Positions 1 to 8,888 of a stretch of 55,407 nucleotides of DNA are shown here, piece by piece (position 1 is the first letter of the stretch; every line of letters begins with the position of its first letter). The position numbers and the translations under genes were made by a program. Source of the stretch: Mycoplasmatota bacterium. GTDB lineage: Bacteria > Bacillota_I > Bacilli_A > Izemoplasmatales > Hujiaoplasmataceae. The DNA lies in contig JAEIOE010000009.1 of the NCBI GenBank assembly GCA_016342455.1, positions 1 through 55,407 of the forward strand. The letters are read 5' to 3'. The notes under the pieces are model-generated. The model made no database searches and was not told where the DNA came from. It was given only the letters and a program-made list of their open reading frames with translations.

Positions 1-2
1 GA

Positions 3-155
3 AACAGAGATATTTCACAAATACCTTTCCCGGTAGATATCTTTAAACCATATCAACATTCATCTTGAACACAGCCATTTGAAAAAGCACCATTCGGTTA
101 TCAATCACTTGATAAAGATGGTCGTTTTTTAGATGTTAATGATAAATGGCTAGAG
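3..155 (+). pseudogene. Upstream in-frame coding remnant of the PAS/GGDEF/HD-GYP gene, interrupted by TGA at 66-68
   Basis: The frame of the downstream gene is open from the window edge to 65, meets TGA at 66-68, and is open again from 69. Codons 69-155 translate to the start of a PAS domain (FEKAPFGYQSLDKDG, then RFLDVNDKWLEML), so the real domain begins before the ATG at 156. Either the gene is truncated by a nonsense mutation or a base is wrong. Recoding of TGA as Trp is unlikely because every Trp elsewhere in the window is TGG. The gene continues off the left edge. Confidence 0.6.
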
Positions 156-1829
156 ATGCTTCATTATGAGAAATATGAGGTTATTGGGAAATGGTTTGGT
201 GATTTTATAGAACCTGATTTCCGAGAAAACTTTTCGGAGCGTTTCGGTAAATTTAAGAGTAGAGGAAAAATTTATTCTGAGTATCCAAGGATAACTAAAA
301 GTGGAGAAAAAAAACTAATGTCTTTTGATGGAAGAGTTAGTTATTCAAAGGATAAAAAATTCCAACAAACTCATAGTACGATTAAAGATATTACAGAATT
401 AGTTCAAGCCAAGGAAAAATTAAAATATAGTGAAAATCAACTTAGTTTATTAGTGGATTATATGCTAATGGGAGTTGTTTACCATGAAATAGTTTTAGAT
501 AAACTTGGGAATCCATCAGATTATACATTTTTAGGTGGAAATAAAAAGTTTGAAGAACAAATTGGAAAAACAATAAATGAAGTAAGAGGAAAGTCCGTAT
601 TTGAGGTTTTTCCTCATACCGAAACATATTGGGAAAAAAGATACGGAGAAGTTGCTTTAACTGGTGAAACTGCAATTTTTGAAAACTATGCAAGTGATCT
701 TGATAAATACTTTAAAGTAACTGCTTTTCAAACCGAGTATAAAAGATTTGCAGTAATTGTTGATGACATAACTACTGAAAAGAAAAAACAAAATGAAATT
801 ATCTATTTAAGCAACCATGATTATTTATCTGGCCTTTATAACAGAAGATTTTTTGTTAAAAAATTTGAGCGTCTTGATGCAGAAAAACAATATCCTTTAT
901 GTTTAATGATGATTGATATTAACGGGTTAAAAATTATCAATGATGCTTTTGGACATAACATTGGGGATATAGCAATAAAAGAATTCTCAAGAGTTTGTCT
1001 GAAATCATTTAGATTTCAAGATATTGTCGCAAGAATAGGTGGAGATGAATTTGCCATTCTTTTACCGAAAACAAGTTCCGAAGAAGTAGAAGCTCTTAAG
1101 GATGTTTTCAAAGCGAATATCAGCAAAATATATATTGAAAATATTCAAATGTCAGTGGCTATTGGCTATGAACACAAAACTGCTGAATCAAAAGAAAGCA
1201 TTGATGAATTACTTAAAATCGCTGAAAACCACATGTATCGTCATAAATTGGCAGAGGGTATTTCTAATAGAAATAATTCTATTAAAGCGATTTTGCAGAC
1301 TTTAACGGATAAATTTTCAGAAGAAAGAATTCACTCTAATAATGTAAGTAGACTATGTAAAGAATATGGTATCGCTGAAAATATGAAAGAAGACGATATC
1401 AAAGAATTAGAACTAGCTGGACTTTACCATGATATTGGTAAAATATCTCTTCCAGATGCAATTCTTTATAAAAAAGGTAAACTAACAAAAGAAGAGTATG
1501 AGATCGTAAAAACTCATCCAGAAGTAGGTTATCAAATTCTTAGAGCAGCTGATGAGTATTCAGATTTAGCGATACATGCTTTGTACCATCATGAACGCTG
1601 GGATGGATTTGGATATCCTAATGGTTTAAAAGCTGAAGACATTCCATATTTTTCAAGAATAATTTGCGTTGCTGATTCTTATGAAGCAATGACAGCAGTA
1701 AGGCCTTATAAAAACAAAATGACTAAGAAACAAGCTGTGGATGAAATTATTCGTTGTGCAGATACGCAATTTGATAAAGAAATCGCAAAAATATTTGTGG
1801 AAAAAGTTTTAAAATCAAAATGGAAATAG
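156..1829 (+). CDS. PAS-PAS-GGDEF-HD-GYP cyclic-di-GMP signalling protein (N-terminus broken)
   Basis: This is a cytoplasmic sensor and second-messenger enzyme. Residues 1-85 are the rest of a PAS domain that starts upstream of this ATG. Residues about 95-210 form a second PAS domain. Residues about 218-365 are a GGDEF domain with an intact RIGGDEF motif (diguanylate cyclase). Residues about 375-557 are an HD-GYP phosphodiesterase domain with HDIGK and HHERWDGFGYP. Having both synthesis and hydrolysis domains is common in this family, and which one dominates cannot be read from sequence. There is no Shine-Dalgarno sequence before 156 and the PAS fold is cut, so 156 is only the first ATG after the in-frame TGA and may not be the native start. 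A hairpin terminator follows. Confidence 0.85.
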   Translation: MLHYEKYEVIGKWFGDFIEPDFRENFSERFGKFKSRGKIYSEYPRITKSGEKKLMSFDGRVSYSKDKKFQQTHSTIKDITELVQAKEKLKYSENQLSLLVDYMLMGVVYHEIVLDKLGNPSDYTFLGGNKKFEEQIGKTINEVRGKSVFEVFPHTETYWEKRYGEVALTGETAIFENYASDLDKYFKVTAFQTEYKRFAVIVDDITTEKKKQNEIIYLSNHDYLSGLYNRRFFVKKFERLDAEKQYPLCLMMIDINGLKIINDAFGHNIGDIAIKEFSRVCLKSFRFQDIVARIGGDEFAILLPKTSSEEVEALKDVFKANISKIYIENIQMSVAIGYEHKTAESKESIDELLKIAENHMYRHKLAEGISNRNNSIKAILQTLTDKFSEERIHSNNVSRLCKEYGIAENMKEDDIKELELAGLYHDIGKISLPDAILYKKGKLTKEEYEIVKTHPEVGYQILRAADEYSDLAIHALYHHERWDGFGYPNGLKAEDIPYFSRIICVADSYEAMTAVRPYKNKMTKKQAVDEIIRCADTQFDKEIAKIFVEKVLKSKWK

Positions 1830-1847
1830 ATTTGATAAACAAATAAT

Positions 1848-1879
1848 AAAACATGCAAAATAAATGCATGTTTTTATTT
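1848..1879 (+). terminator. Intrinsic terminator after the GGDEF/HD-GYP gene
   Basis: A 9-bp stem (AAAACATGC / GCATGTTTT) around a 9-nt loop is followed by a T-rich tail. It lies 19 bases after the stop codon. Confidence 0.75.
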
Positions 1880-1919
1880 TAAAAAATGTAATATAATATT
1901 ATTAATAGTGGAGGTAATC

Positions 1920-2543
1920 ATGAATGTAAAAAAATTACTTACTTTAGAAAATGAATTTTTGAGTGTTCACCCTGAAGGCTTTGCTTCGCCGGATATGCTA
2001 AAAATAGCTAAAAAACATAACGTGAATAAGCTGAGTCAATTTGTAAAAGAGATTTGTAGCAAAGGATTAGTCGTAATACCCGATATTGTTAAAATAATCA
2101 CAAAATCTTCTATGGTAAGTGTTTTTGAGAAAATGAGATTTAGAGATTTGATAAAAGAACTTTCAGAAGAAGAGAAATTATTGTTAGTGAGAGCTATCTA
2201 TGAAAATATCCATGGAGAGGAAGAAGAAGGGTTCAATGAATTAGTTCACTTACTGAAACCATATAAACTTGCTAAATGGACTATCATATCCGCCTTTAGA
2301 GCATATTACTATTTAGATGTAGATGTATTCATGAAGCCAATAACTATAAAAAAAATCATAGCTTTTCTTGAATTAAGTGGTCTGAATTATAATGCCACCC
2401 CTAACTATTATTTTTATTTTGTCTATAGAAATTATATAAATGAAATGAAAGAATTAGTCAATAAAAGCTTATCTCCAAATAACCCTGCTTTTTCTGGCTT
2501 TTTAATGATGTCTATTGATTACATGAATTACGCAGCTTTATAA
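1920..2543 (+). CDS. Uncharacterised 207-aa protein
   Basis: I do not recognise the family. The protein is mostly helical and rich in Lys and Leu. It has no signal peptide and no clear membrane span, although the C-terminal 60 residues are aromatic (a YYFYFVYRNY stretch). The middle contains an acidic run (HGEEEEGF). I chose ATG 1920 because GGAGG lies 5-6 bases upstream. A GTG at 1908 would overlap that ribosome site. It stands alone between a terminator and the next promoter. It is probably a lineage-restricted cytoplasmic protein, function unknown. Confidence 0.7.
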   Translation: MNVKKLLTLENEFLSVHPEGFASPDMLKIAKKHNVNKLSQFVKEICSKGLVVIPDIVKIITKSSMVSVFEKMRFRDLIKELSEEEKLLLVRAIYENIHGEEEEGFNELVHLLKPYKLAKWTIISAFRAYYYLDVDVFMKPITIKKIIAFLELSGLNYNATPNYYFYFVYRNYINEMKELVNKSLSPNNPAFSGFLMMSIDYMNYAAL

Positions 2544-2581
2544 AATCTCAGGTCTGAATTGATACAATTTATTTGAATTCG

Positions 2582-2610
2582 TTTAAAATTTTGCTTGACT
2601 GTGTTATGAT
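2582..2610 (+). promoter_or_regulatory. Extended -10 promoter for the PDT-like gene
   Basis: TGT-TATGAT at 2602-2610 with a weak -35 (TTTAAA, 2582-2587) 17 bases upstream. AGAGGGGGAG before the ATG at 2638 is the ribosome site. Confidence 0.55.
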
Positions 2611-2637
2611 AGATAAAACTTAGAGGGGGAGAACAAG

Positions 2638-3198
2638 ATGATTAAGATTGGTTATCAAGGAATACTAAATAGTAATTCGGAGGAGGCTGCGAAACAGTTC
2701 GCAAGCACTTTAAATGAAGAATACTTATTATTGCCTTTAGTTTCTTCCTTTAATGTATTAGATAATGTAAATAACGGTAATATTGATTATGGTGTAGTAG
2801 CCTATAAAAATAACACTGGTGGATTAGTAATAGAAACTGTTCAAGCGATTAAGTTCTTAGACTTATTTTTAGTAGATGAAATTACGCTGCCAATTCACCA
2901 TTTTCTTTTTGTTAGAGATCAAGATGTATTAGTAAAGGATATTTTAGCTATTGCATCTCATCCTCAAGCATTTACACAGTGTAAAAAGAACCTAACTATT
3001 AAATACAAAGATGTGAAACTGATAAAAGATGAAGATACAGCTACTGCAGCTAGAAAACTGAAATTAGAGCTTTTTGATAGATTTACTGCAGTACTTTGCA
3101 GAATGAATGCGGGAGAAGACAATTCGTTATACTTATTAGATTCTTACTTAGAAGATAGAGATGATAATACAACGAGTTTTAGAATATATAAAAAGTAA
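2638..3198 (+). CDS. Prephenate-dehydratase-fold protein, probably non-catalytic
   Basis: The 186-aa protein matches the periplasmic-binding-like fold of prephenate dehydratase. It starts with GYQGILNSNSEEAA, has a DYGVVAYKN segment where the family has PIENS, and keeps the clear signature SHPQAFTQC near residues 107-115. Near the C-terminus the catalytic Thr-Arg-Phe motif reads Thr-Ser-Phe (S180 in DDNTTSF), and the ENS of the substrate site reads KNN. There is no ACT or chorismate mutase domain, and no other aromatic amino acid genes are nearby. It may be a binding or regulatory derivative rather than an enzyme. The gene is preceded by its own promoter. Confidence 0.65.
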   Translation: MIKIGYQGILNSNSEEAAKQFASTLNEEYLLLPLVSSFNVLDNVNNGNIDYGVVAYKNNTGGLVIETVQAIKFLDLFLVDEITLPIHHFLFVRDQDVLVKDILAIASHPQAFTQCKKNLTIKYKDVKLIKDEDTATAARKLKLELFDRFTAVLCRMNAGEDNSLYLLDSYLEDRDDNTTSFRIYKK

Positions 3199-3249
3199 TT
3201 CGAAAAGAAAATAAATAGTTTTTTACTTATCTAGAAATAGGAGAATATT

Positions 3250-3693
3250 ATGAACTTATTACAAATTGGTATTTTAGTTTTTTGTTTTATAGAAACATTG
3301 AATATTATCATTCTATATTTCAAGCCGAATTCAACAATGGGAAATGGAGTTGGAGTTTTTGATTCATATAATGAATTAATTGAAGACCCCAAATCAACTG
3401 AATTTATTAAGTATTTAACGAATTGGGTAGCCGGATGTAAATTAATATTCATTATGGTTGGTATTGTTGTTGTAATTTTTGGCAATTACAACACTCAAAT
3501 TTTTACTGTCTTAGCCCTAATTATTTCTATCTTGTCTTTTTATTGGAGATTGTTTCCAGCAATTAAAAGATTAGACAAAGCAAATAGGATAAGTCCTAAA
3601 GGCTATTCTAAAACACTTAATTACATGATTATGGCTTTTGTTTTGGGATTCTCAATTATACTAATTATAGAAATTTTTAAAAACTTATTGTAA
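3250..3693 (+). CDS. Small integral membrane protein, unknown function
   Basis: This is a 147-aa protein with four hydrophobic segments (about residues 3-24, 60-82, 83-103 and 124-145). A polar loop after the first (GNGVGVFDSYNELIEDPKST) is followed by a cytoplasmic-looking KRLDKANR loop before the last. I do not recognise a family. The ribosome site TAGGAG lies about 8 bases before ATG 3250. It follows the PDT-like gene by 51 bases without an obvious terminator, so they may share a transcript. The 288 bases after it hold no convincing gene. Confidence 0.65.
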   Translation: MNLLQIGILVFCFIETLNIIILYFKPNSTMGNGVGVFDSYNELIEDPKSTEFIKYLTNWVAGCKLIFIMVGIVVVIFGNYNTQIFTVLALIISILSFYWRLFPAIKRLDKANRISPKGYSKTLNYMIMAFVLGFSIILIIEIFKNLL

Positions 3694-3916
3694 CCCTAGA
3701 AAAATCAAAATAATAATAACACCATTTAACTAACATTGTAAAATACAAATAACTATAATGATTGTTTATGCATTAGAATGGTATGTAAGAGATAAAGCGT
3801 CTAGATTTTGGGCTCTAATTCGTTTTTTTTATTGAAAAACTTAAAAGATATAAAATATGGTATGACGTGCTTAGAAATTTTATAAAAAGTTTAGGTCTAT
3901 TGTCACAAACTTTCTA

Positions 3917-3944
3917 TTGCAATATATCTATAAAATAGTATAAT
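3917..3944 (+). promoter_or_regulatory. Sigma-A promoter of the CoA-disulfide reductase/YeeE operon
   Basis: TTGCAA (3917-3922), 16-base spacer, then TATAAT (3939-3944). The transcript would start about 3951, leaving a short leader with AAAGGAG before ATG 3982. Confidence 0.6.
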
Positions 3945-3981
3945 ATTATAAGAAGCTTTTAAATAGAAAAGGAGATATATA

Positions 3982-5679
3982 ATGGCAAAAAAAGTATTAA
4001 TTGTTGGTGGAGTTGCAGGCGGTGCATCTGTAGCAGCAAGAGTTAGAAGACTCGATGAACAAGCAGAAGTAACAATGTTTGAAAGAGGACCAAATGTTTC
4101 ATTTTCAAATTGTTGTTTACCATTCTTTTTAAGTAGAACTATCGAAGAGAGTGATAGTCTAGTTTTAATGGATCCTGTACAATTTGACAAACAATACAAT
4201 ATTAACGCAAAAGTTAATAGTGAGGTTATTCAAATAAAACCTGAAGAACACAAAGTAGTTGTTAAAAACGTATTAACAGGTGAAACTTATGAGGAAGAAT
4301 ATGACAAATTATTCTTATCTCCAGGTGCGAATCCTATTATGCCTAAATCAATTAAAGGAATTGACGGAGCACATGTGTTCCCAGTAAGAAACGTTCCTGA
4401 CATTGTAAAAATCGATGACTATATTAAGAACAATAAAGTAACAGACGTAGCTGTAATCGGTGGTGGATTTATCGGTATCGAAGTAATGGAAAACCTTAAA
4501 ATGTCAGGTGTCAATGTAACTTTAGTTGAAGCTGCTAATCAAGTTATGGTTCCATTTGATAAAGATATGGCTCAATTATTACAAACTGAAATCATAAATA
4601 ACGGTGTTGATTTAATAGTTAGTGACGGACTAGCTGAAATCAAAAAAGACTGCGTAGTAACTGTAAGTGGAAAAGAAGTAAAAGCACAAGTAGTAATTAT
4701 GGCAATTGGAGTAAGACCTGAAGTGTCATTAGCTGTTGCAGCTGGTGTTGAACTTGGTGTTACTGGTGGTATTAAAGTTGATCATAATTATCAAACAAAT
4801 CTTAAAGATGTTTATGCAGTAGGAGATGCGATTGAAACTTATTGCTCACTTATTAGAAAACCTTCAAGATTAACATTAGCTGGACCTGCTCAAAGACAAG
4901 CAAGAGGTGCTGCTGATCATATGTATGGAAGAACTGTACAAAACAAAGGTGTTATCGGATCAAGTTGTGTTCATATCTTCGGCTTAAACGCTGCTAACAC
5001 TGGATTAAATGAAAAACAATGTACTGCAGCCGGAATTCAATATGATTACGTATATATCATTCCTGGTGATAAAGTAGGAATCATGCCTGCATCTAACCAA
5101 ATACATTTAAAATTACTATTTGAAGTTCCAACAGGAAAAATCCTTGGATGTCAAGCTGTTGGTAGAGGAAATGTTGACAAACGTGTTGATGTAATCGCTA
5201 CTATGCTTACAATGGGTGGAACATTAGAACAATTGAAAGAATTAGAATTATGTTATTCTCCAATGTTCTCAACTGCAAAAGACCCTCTTAATCATGCTGC
5301 TTTAGTTGCTTTGAATATTCTTAATGGAGATTTCAAACAAGTTAAAGTTACAGAAGTAAGAGACATAGTTGAAAACGGTGGATATATTATTGATGTTAGA
5401 GAACCAAACGAATGGGAACAAGGACACATTAAAACTGCACATAACATTCCTATGAGTGAATTCAGACAAAGATTAGATGAAATTCCAACTGACAGACCTG
5501 TATACTTACATTGTAGATCTGCTCAAAGATCATATAACGTAACAAGAGCATTAGGTCAATTAGGATTTGACAACGTTTATAACATTTCAGGTTCATACCT
5601 AGGAATTTGTTGTAACCAATATTTTGAAGATGTACAATTAAACAGAGATAAAATTGTGACAGAATACAATTTTAAATAA
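3982..5679 (+). CDS. CoA-disulfide reductase-like flavoprotein fused to rhodanese
   Basis: This is a pyridine-nucleotide disulfide oxidoreductase of the CoADR/NADH-oxidase group, predicted to reduce CoA-disulfide or CoA-persulfide with NAD(P)H. FAD binding: VGGVAGGASVAARVRR from residue 8. The active Cys is C44 in SFSNCCLPFF, where most relatives have NCG, so C45 is an extra adjacent thiol. The NAD(P) site is VAVIGGGFIGIEV (about 155). The C-terminal rhodanese domain (about 455-560) has its sulfur-carrying Cys at C511 in HCRSAQRS. A further CC pair lies at 543-544. This CoADR-Rhd layout is known from polysulfide/persulfide reductases. It sits 23 bases before a sulfur transporter gene, probably in one operon, which supports a sulfur-handling role. 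Confidence 0.88.
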   Translation: MAKKVLIVGGVAGGASVAARVRRLDEQAEVTMFERGPNVSFSNCCLPFFLSRTIEESDSLVLMDPVQFDKQYNINAKVNSEVIQIKPEEHKVVVKNVLTGETYEEEYDKLFLSPGANPIMPKSIKGIDGAHVFPVRNVPDIVKIDDYIKNNKVTDVAVIGGGFIGIEVMENLKMSGVNVTLVEAANQVMVPFDKDMAQLLQTEIINNGVDLIVSDGLAEIKKDCVVTVSGKEVKAQVVIMAIGVRPEVSLAVAAGVELGVTGGIKVDHNYQTNLKDVYAVGDAIETYCSLIRKPSRLTLAGPAQRQARGAADHMYGRTVQNKGVIGSSCVHIFGLNAANTGLNEKQCTAAGIQYDYVYIIPGDKVGIMPASNQIHLKLLFEVPTGKILGCQAVGRGNVDKRVDVIATMLTMGGTLEQLKELELCYSPMFSTAKDPLNHAALVALNILNGDFKQVKVTEVRDIVENGGYIIDVREPNEWEQGHIKTAHNIPMSEFRQRLDEIPTDRPVYLHCRSAQRSYNVTRALGQLGFDNVYNISGSYLGICCNQYFEDVQLNRDKIVTEYNFK

Positions 5680-5702
5680 AATTTTCTATACGGAGGAAAA
5701 AA

Positions 5703-6959
5703 ATGAAAGCTTTAAGTAAAAAACAACTGATTGAAGCAGTTGTTGGATTCGCGTTAATCGCGTTGGTATTAGTTCTTGGATTTACTGGTGTTCTTGCAGG
5801 AATGGTGTTTGTAAAAACTTTAATCGGTTTAGGTTTAGGTTATGCATTAACTAGAGGAGATTACGGTTTCGCTGGTTTGTCTAACAGAACTTGTAGAAAA
5901 GGTTCTACAAAACTTATTAGATCATTAATGTTAATGTTTGTAGTATCATCAATAATCGTTGGTGCATTACTAGTTAGTGGAAAAATCGCTGTTACAAACT
6001 TATGGATCAACCCAATTTCATGGGGATTATTAATTGGTGGTATCTTATTCGGTATCGGTATGGCTTTCTCTAGCTGTTGTGCTACAGGAGTTTTACAAGA
6101 TTTCCCATTAGGATTTAGCCGCGCCTTAATCACTATAGTATTCTTTGGAATCGGTGTATTCTTAGGATTCCCATTAATGTCTACTGGATTTGCTCAAAAC
6201 TCACTATTTGCATCTGCTAGTGACCCTAACGGTGTATGGTTCGTTGACTGGTTCTCAAACGGTGGAACTAATTTAGTTAACGGTGTTGTTGGAGCTATTT
6301 TATTAACAGTTTTACTTGCTGTTGGTGTTGGTGCATTAGCAAAATGGTATGAAAAGAAAATTTCTAAAAACTTTACTCCTGAAGTAGTAGCTGTTGAAGT
6401 TGAAGAAGTAAGTGTTTGGAATAAATTCTTTGTTAAAAAATGGTCAATGACTCAAACAGCTTTAGTAATTGCAATCTTATTCGGAGCAATATATGCTGTA
6501 TCTAGTGCTGGTTTGGGAGCTTCAACTGTTTATGGTAACTGGTTCGGAACTATTTTAGTTAAATTTGGTGCTGATCCTGCAAATCTTGCAGCTTGGACTG
6601 GAAGACCAGAATCATCATTTACAACTGCACTATTCGCTTCATCAGGATATATGCAAAATGTTGGTATCATTGTTGGTGCTTTCGTTGGTTTACTATTATC
6701 TGGTAGATTTACAGATGCATTCAAATCTGGATTAAAAATCAAACCTTTAGAAATCTTATTATTCGTTGCTGGTGGATTATTACTAGGATTCGGTACAAGA
6801 TTATCATTAGGTTGTAACGTTGGTGCATTATATACACCAATCGCTAACTTCTCATTAGCTGGATGGTTCTATTTCTTCTTCTTATTCTTCGGAGGATGGA
6901 TTGGAAACAAAATCAGAAAAGCATTCTACGTTAAAGTAGACACTACAAAAATAGCTTAA
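5703..6959 (+). CDS. YeeE/YedE (TsuA-type) sulfur-compound transporter
   Basis: This is a 418-aa multi-span membrane protein made of two related halves. Family motifs are clear: GFAGLSNRTCRKG (C64), FSSCCATG (C125, C126) and the C-terminal GFGTRLSLGCNVGALY (C371). In characterised TsuA, membrane Cys residues pass thiosulfate through the protein, and the conserved Cys are all present here. A charged linker at about residues 213-245 (KWYEKK, VEVEEV) joins the halves. GGAGG precedes the ATG. Being co-operonic with the CoADR-rhodanese protein, it probably imports thiosulfate or a similar sulfane-sulfur donor for reduction. Selenium-linked YedE proteins are an alternative, but no selenium genes are near. 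Confidence 0.85.
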   Translation: MKALSKKQLIEAVVGFALIALVLVLGFTGVLAGMVFVKTLIGLGLGYALTRGDYGFAGLSNRTCRKGSTKLIRSLMLMFVVSSIIVGALLVSGKIAVTNLWINPISWGLLIGGILFGIGMAFSSCCATGVLQDFPLGFSRALITIVFFGIGVFLGFPLMSTGFAQNSLFASASDPNGVWFVDWFSNGGTNLVNGVVGAILLTVLLAVGVGALAKWYEKKISKNFTPEVVAVEVEEVSVWNKFFVKKWSMTQTALVIAILFGAIYAVSSAGLGASTVYGNWFGTILVKFGADPANLAAWTGRPESSFTTALFASSGYMQNVGIIVGAFVGLLLSGRFTDAFKSGLKIKPLEILLFVAGGLLLGFGTRLSLGCNVGALYTPIANFSLAGWFYFFFLFFGGWIGNKIRKAFYVKVDTTKIA

Positions 6960-6981
6960 GAGATTTTCAATTTATAATTCA

Positions 6982-7021
6982 AATAGGTCTTTAACCATAA
7001 AGGTTAGAGACTTATTTTTTA
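6982..7021 (+). terminator. Intrinsic terminator of the sulfur operon
   Basis: A 15-bp stem (6982-6996 with 7002-7016, two G-U pairs), 5-base loop, and a T tail. It separates the CoADR/YeeE pair from the next ABC operon. Confidence 0.85.
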
Positions 7022-7044
7022 ATTTTAGATATTCAAAAAATGTA

Positions 7045-7074
7045 TTGGTGTTTATTAAAACTTTATATTATAAT
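7045..7074 (+). promoter_or_regulatory. Promoter of the TauABC-like operon
   Basis: TTGGTG (7045-7050), 18-base spacer, TATAAT (7069-7074). AAGGAGG precedes ATG 7114. Confidence 0.5.
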
Positions 7075-7113
7075 GTATATAGTGAATTTATCCATCTAAA
7101 AAGGAGGTAATGT

Positions 7114-7881
7114 ATGAAATTCAAAAGAACAATTGTATGGACGGTAGTAATTACCTTGTGGTTCCTTTTTACAATGTATCAGTTGAAAGAAGGATTTAAT
7201 GGAGCTGTTGTCATACCTAATCCATACTTAGTAATAAAAAGTTTCATTAATATACTTAAAAATGGATATGCAAGTCATACACTCCTTCAACATGCTGGAG
7301 CTAGTTTTGGAAGATTGTTTACTGCCATCTTAATTGCAGTACTAACCGCAATACCTCTAGGGCTCTTATGTGGATATGTTAAAAAGATTGAAACTGTTGT
7401 TTCAACAATAGTGGAGTTTATCAGACCGTTACCCCCTTTGGCTTACTATACAATTATTATATTAGCAACACAAATTGGAAATACATCAAAAGTTATACTT
7501 TTATTTATCGCTGCTTTCGCACCAATGTATATTGCCTGTGTTCAAGCAGTTAAGCAAGTTAGGAAAGATTATATTTTATCTTCACAAACCTTAGGAGCGA
7601 ACGGAATACAAATTTTTAGGAATGTTGTGTTACCTAGTGCGTTACCAAATATCTTTACAGGGATTAGAACAGCGATAGGTGTTGCATATACCACATTGGT
7701 AAGTGCCGAAATGGTAGCTGCTAAATCAGGATTAGGATATATGATTTTATATGCATATAATGTATTTCAAACTGAAGTTGTATTTGTTGGTATTATCTTA
7801 ATTGGTATATCAGCTGTATTATTAGATGATTTATTAAAGTTTACGGAAAAGAAATTAGTATTTTGGAAAGGACAAGCTTAA
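7114..7881 (+). CDS. ABC permease of the nitrate/sulfonate/taurine type
   Basis: This is a 255-aa inner-membrane permease of the SsuC/TauC class with about six spans. The N-terminal span is WTVVITLWFLFTMYQL. The cytoplasmic EAA-like loop is in the segment SSQTLGANGIQIFRNVVLPSALPN, a typical ATPase contact. The motif PLPPLAYYTIIIL is also characteristic of this class. It is the first gene of a three-gene importer, permease then binding protein then ATPase, with overlapping ends, so translation is coupled. Thiamine-precursor or nitrate permeases are related, but the partner binding protein looks like TauA. Confidence 0.85.
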   Translation: MKFKRTIVWTVVITLWFLFTMYQLKEGFNGAVVIPNPYLVIKSFINILKNGYASHTLLQHAGASFGRLFTAILIAVLTAIPLGLLCGYVKKIETVVSTIVEFIRPLPPLAYYTIIILATQIGNTSKVILLFIAAFAPMYIACVQAVKQVRKDYILSSQTLGANGIQIFRNVVLPSALPNIFTGIRTAIGVAYTTLVSAEMVAAKSGLGYMILYAYNVFQTEVVFVGIILIGISAVLLDDLLKFTEKKLVFWKGQA

Positions 7882-8888
7882 TGAGAAAATTACAAATAGT
7901 ATTATTGTTAATGTTAATGGTTTTATTTGCTGGATGCTCTGGAGATGCAAAAGTTGTTAACATTGGACTTCTTATGGTTCCAAATGATGCAATTCTAGCA
8001 AAACAAATGGGATTGTTTGAAGATAAATTTGGAGAATTAGGATATGATGTTAATTATCAAATCTTCGATTCAGGGTCAGCGGCTAATGTAGCTATTGTTA
8101 CAGGAGAAACTGATTTTGCTACAATGGGGAATATTAATGGACTTGTAGCACTTGGAAGAAATATGGATGCCGAATTAGTTTGGATTCATGAAACATTAGG
8201 AGCAATAGAAGCTCTTGCTGTTAAAACTGACTTAAACATTGAAAGTCCTGAAGATTTAGCAGGCTTAAAAATAGCTACACCATTTTCTTCAACTGCACAT
8301 TATGTCTTATTGAACGTGTTGAAAGAAGCTGGTTTATCTGAAACTGATGTTGATTTATATAATATGAATACTGCATCAATTGTAGCTGCTTGGGAAAATG
8401 GAAGTATCGATGCAGCTTATACTTGGCAACCATCTTTAGGAATTCTTCTAAATAATGGTGGAGAAGTATTAATAGATAGTGAAGATATGATTGAAAAAGG
8501 TTATATGACAGCGAACATTGAGTTGGCTAGAAAAACATTTGCAGAAGAACATCCTGAATTAGTAGAAGCATATATTGAATGTATGTATGAAGCAAATGAA
8601 TATTACCAAAACAATAGAACAGATGCTATTGCAAAATTAGCAGATGAATTAGATATAGAAGCAAATGATGTTTTAATTCAAGTAGAAGGTTCAATCTGGA
8701 CTAGCTTAACGGAAATGAAAAGTGAAACATTCATTAGTGGATATGTTGATACGATGTACGAACAAACAATCTTTATGTTTGAACAAGCTTTACTAGACCG
8801 TGTAGTTACAAGGGCTGAAGTAGCTACTTTTATTAACAATGAATATGCAATAGCTGTAGAAACTAGTTCAGCAACTACAAAAGAATGA
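7881..8888 (+). CDS. TauA-like substrate-binding lipoprotein
   Basis: The lipoprotein signal peptide ends in LFAGC, so the mature protein is anchored at the outer face of the membrane. Family features resemble the taurine-binding protein TauA: FDSGSAANVAIVTGETDFA, an IGAIEALAVK-like segment (here LGAIEALAVK), and MNTASIVAAWENGSIDAAY. The ligand is therefore probably an aliphatic sulfonate, but nothing here proves it. I start at ATG 7881, which shares one base with the permease stop (TAATG) and has AAAGGA upstream. A start at 7863 would place extra charged residues before the signal. The C-terminus overlaps the ATPase start by four bases. Confidence 0.82.
   Translation: MRKLQIVLLLMLMVLFAGCSGDAKVVNIGLLMVPNDAILAKQMGLFEDKFGELGYDVNYQIFDSGSAANVAIVTGETDFATMGNINGLVALGRNMDAELVWIHETLGAIEALAVKTDLNIESPEDLAGLKIATPFSSTAHYVLLNVLKEAGLSETDVDLYNMNTASIVAAWENGSIDAAYTWQPSLGILLNNGGEVLIDSEDMIEKGYMTANIELARKTFAEEHPELVEAYIECMYEANEYYQNNRTDAIAKLADELDIEANDVLIQVEGSIWTSLTEMKSETFISGYVDTMYEQTIFMFEQALLDRVVTRAEVATFINNEYAIAVETSSATTKE

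Noticed and set aside
1-155. TGA read as tryptophan (mycoplasma code)
   Set aside because: All Trp codons in the long genes are TGG, and in-frame TGA occurs only at 66-68 and at the GtrA break, where a frameshift is needed anyway.
3758-3835. A 25-codon frame in the gap before the CoADR gene, starting MIVYALEWYVRDKASRFW
   Set aside because: No ribosome site, no promoter placed for it and no recognised family. It could be a gene remnant but I cannot support it.
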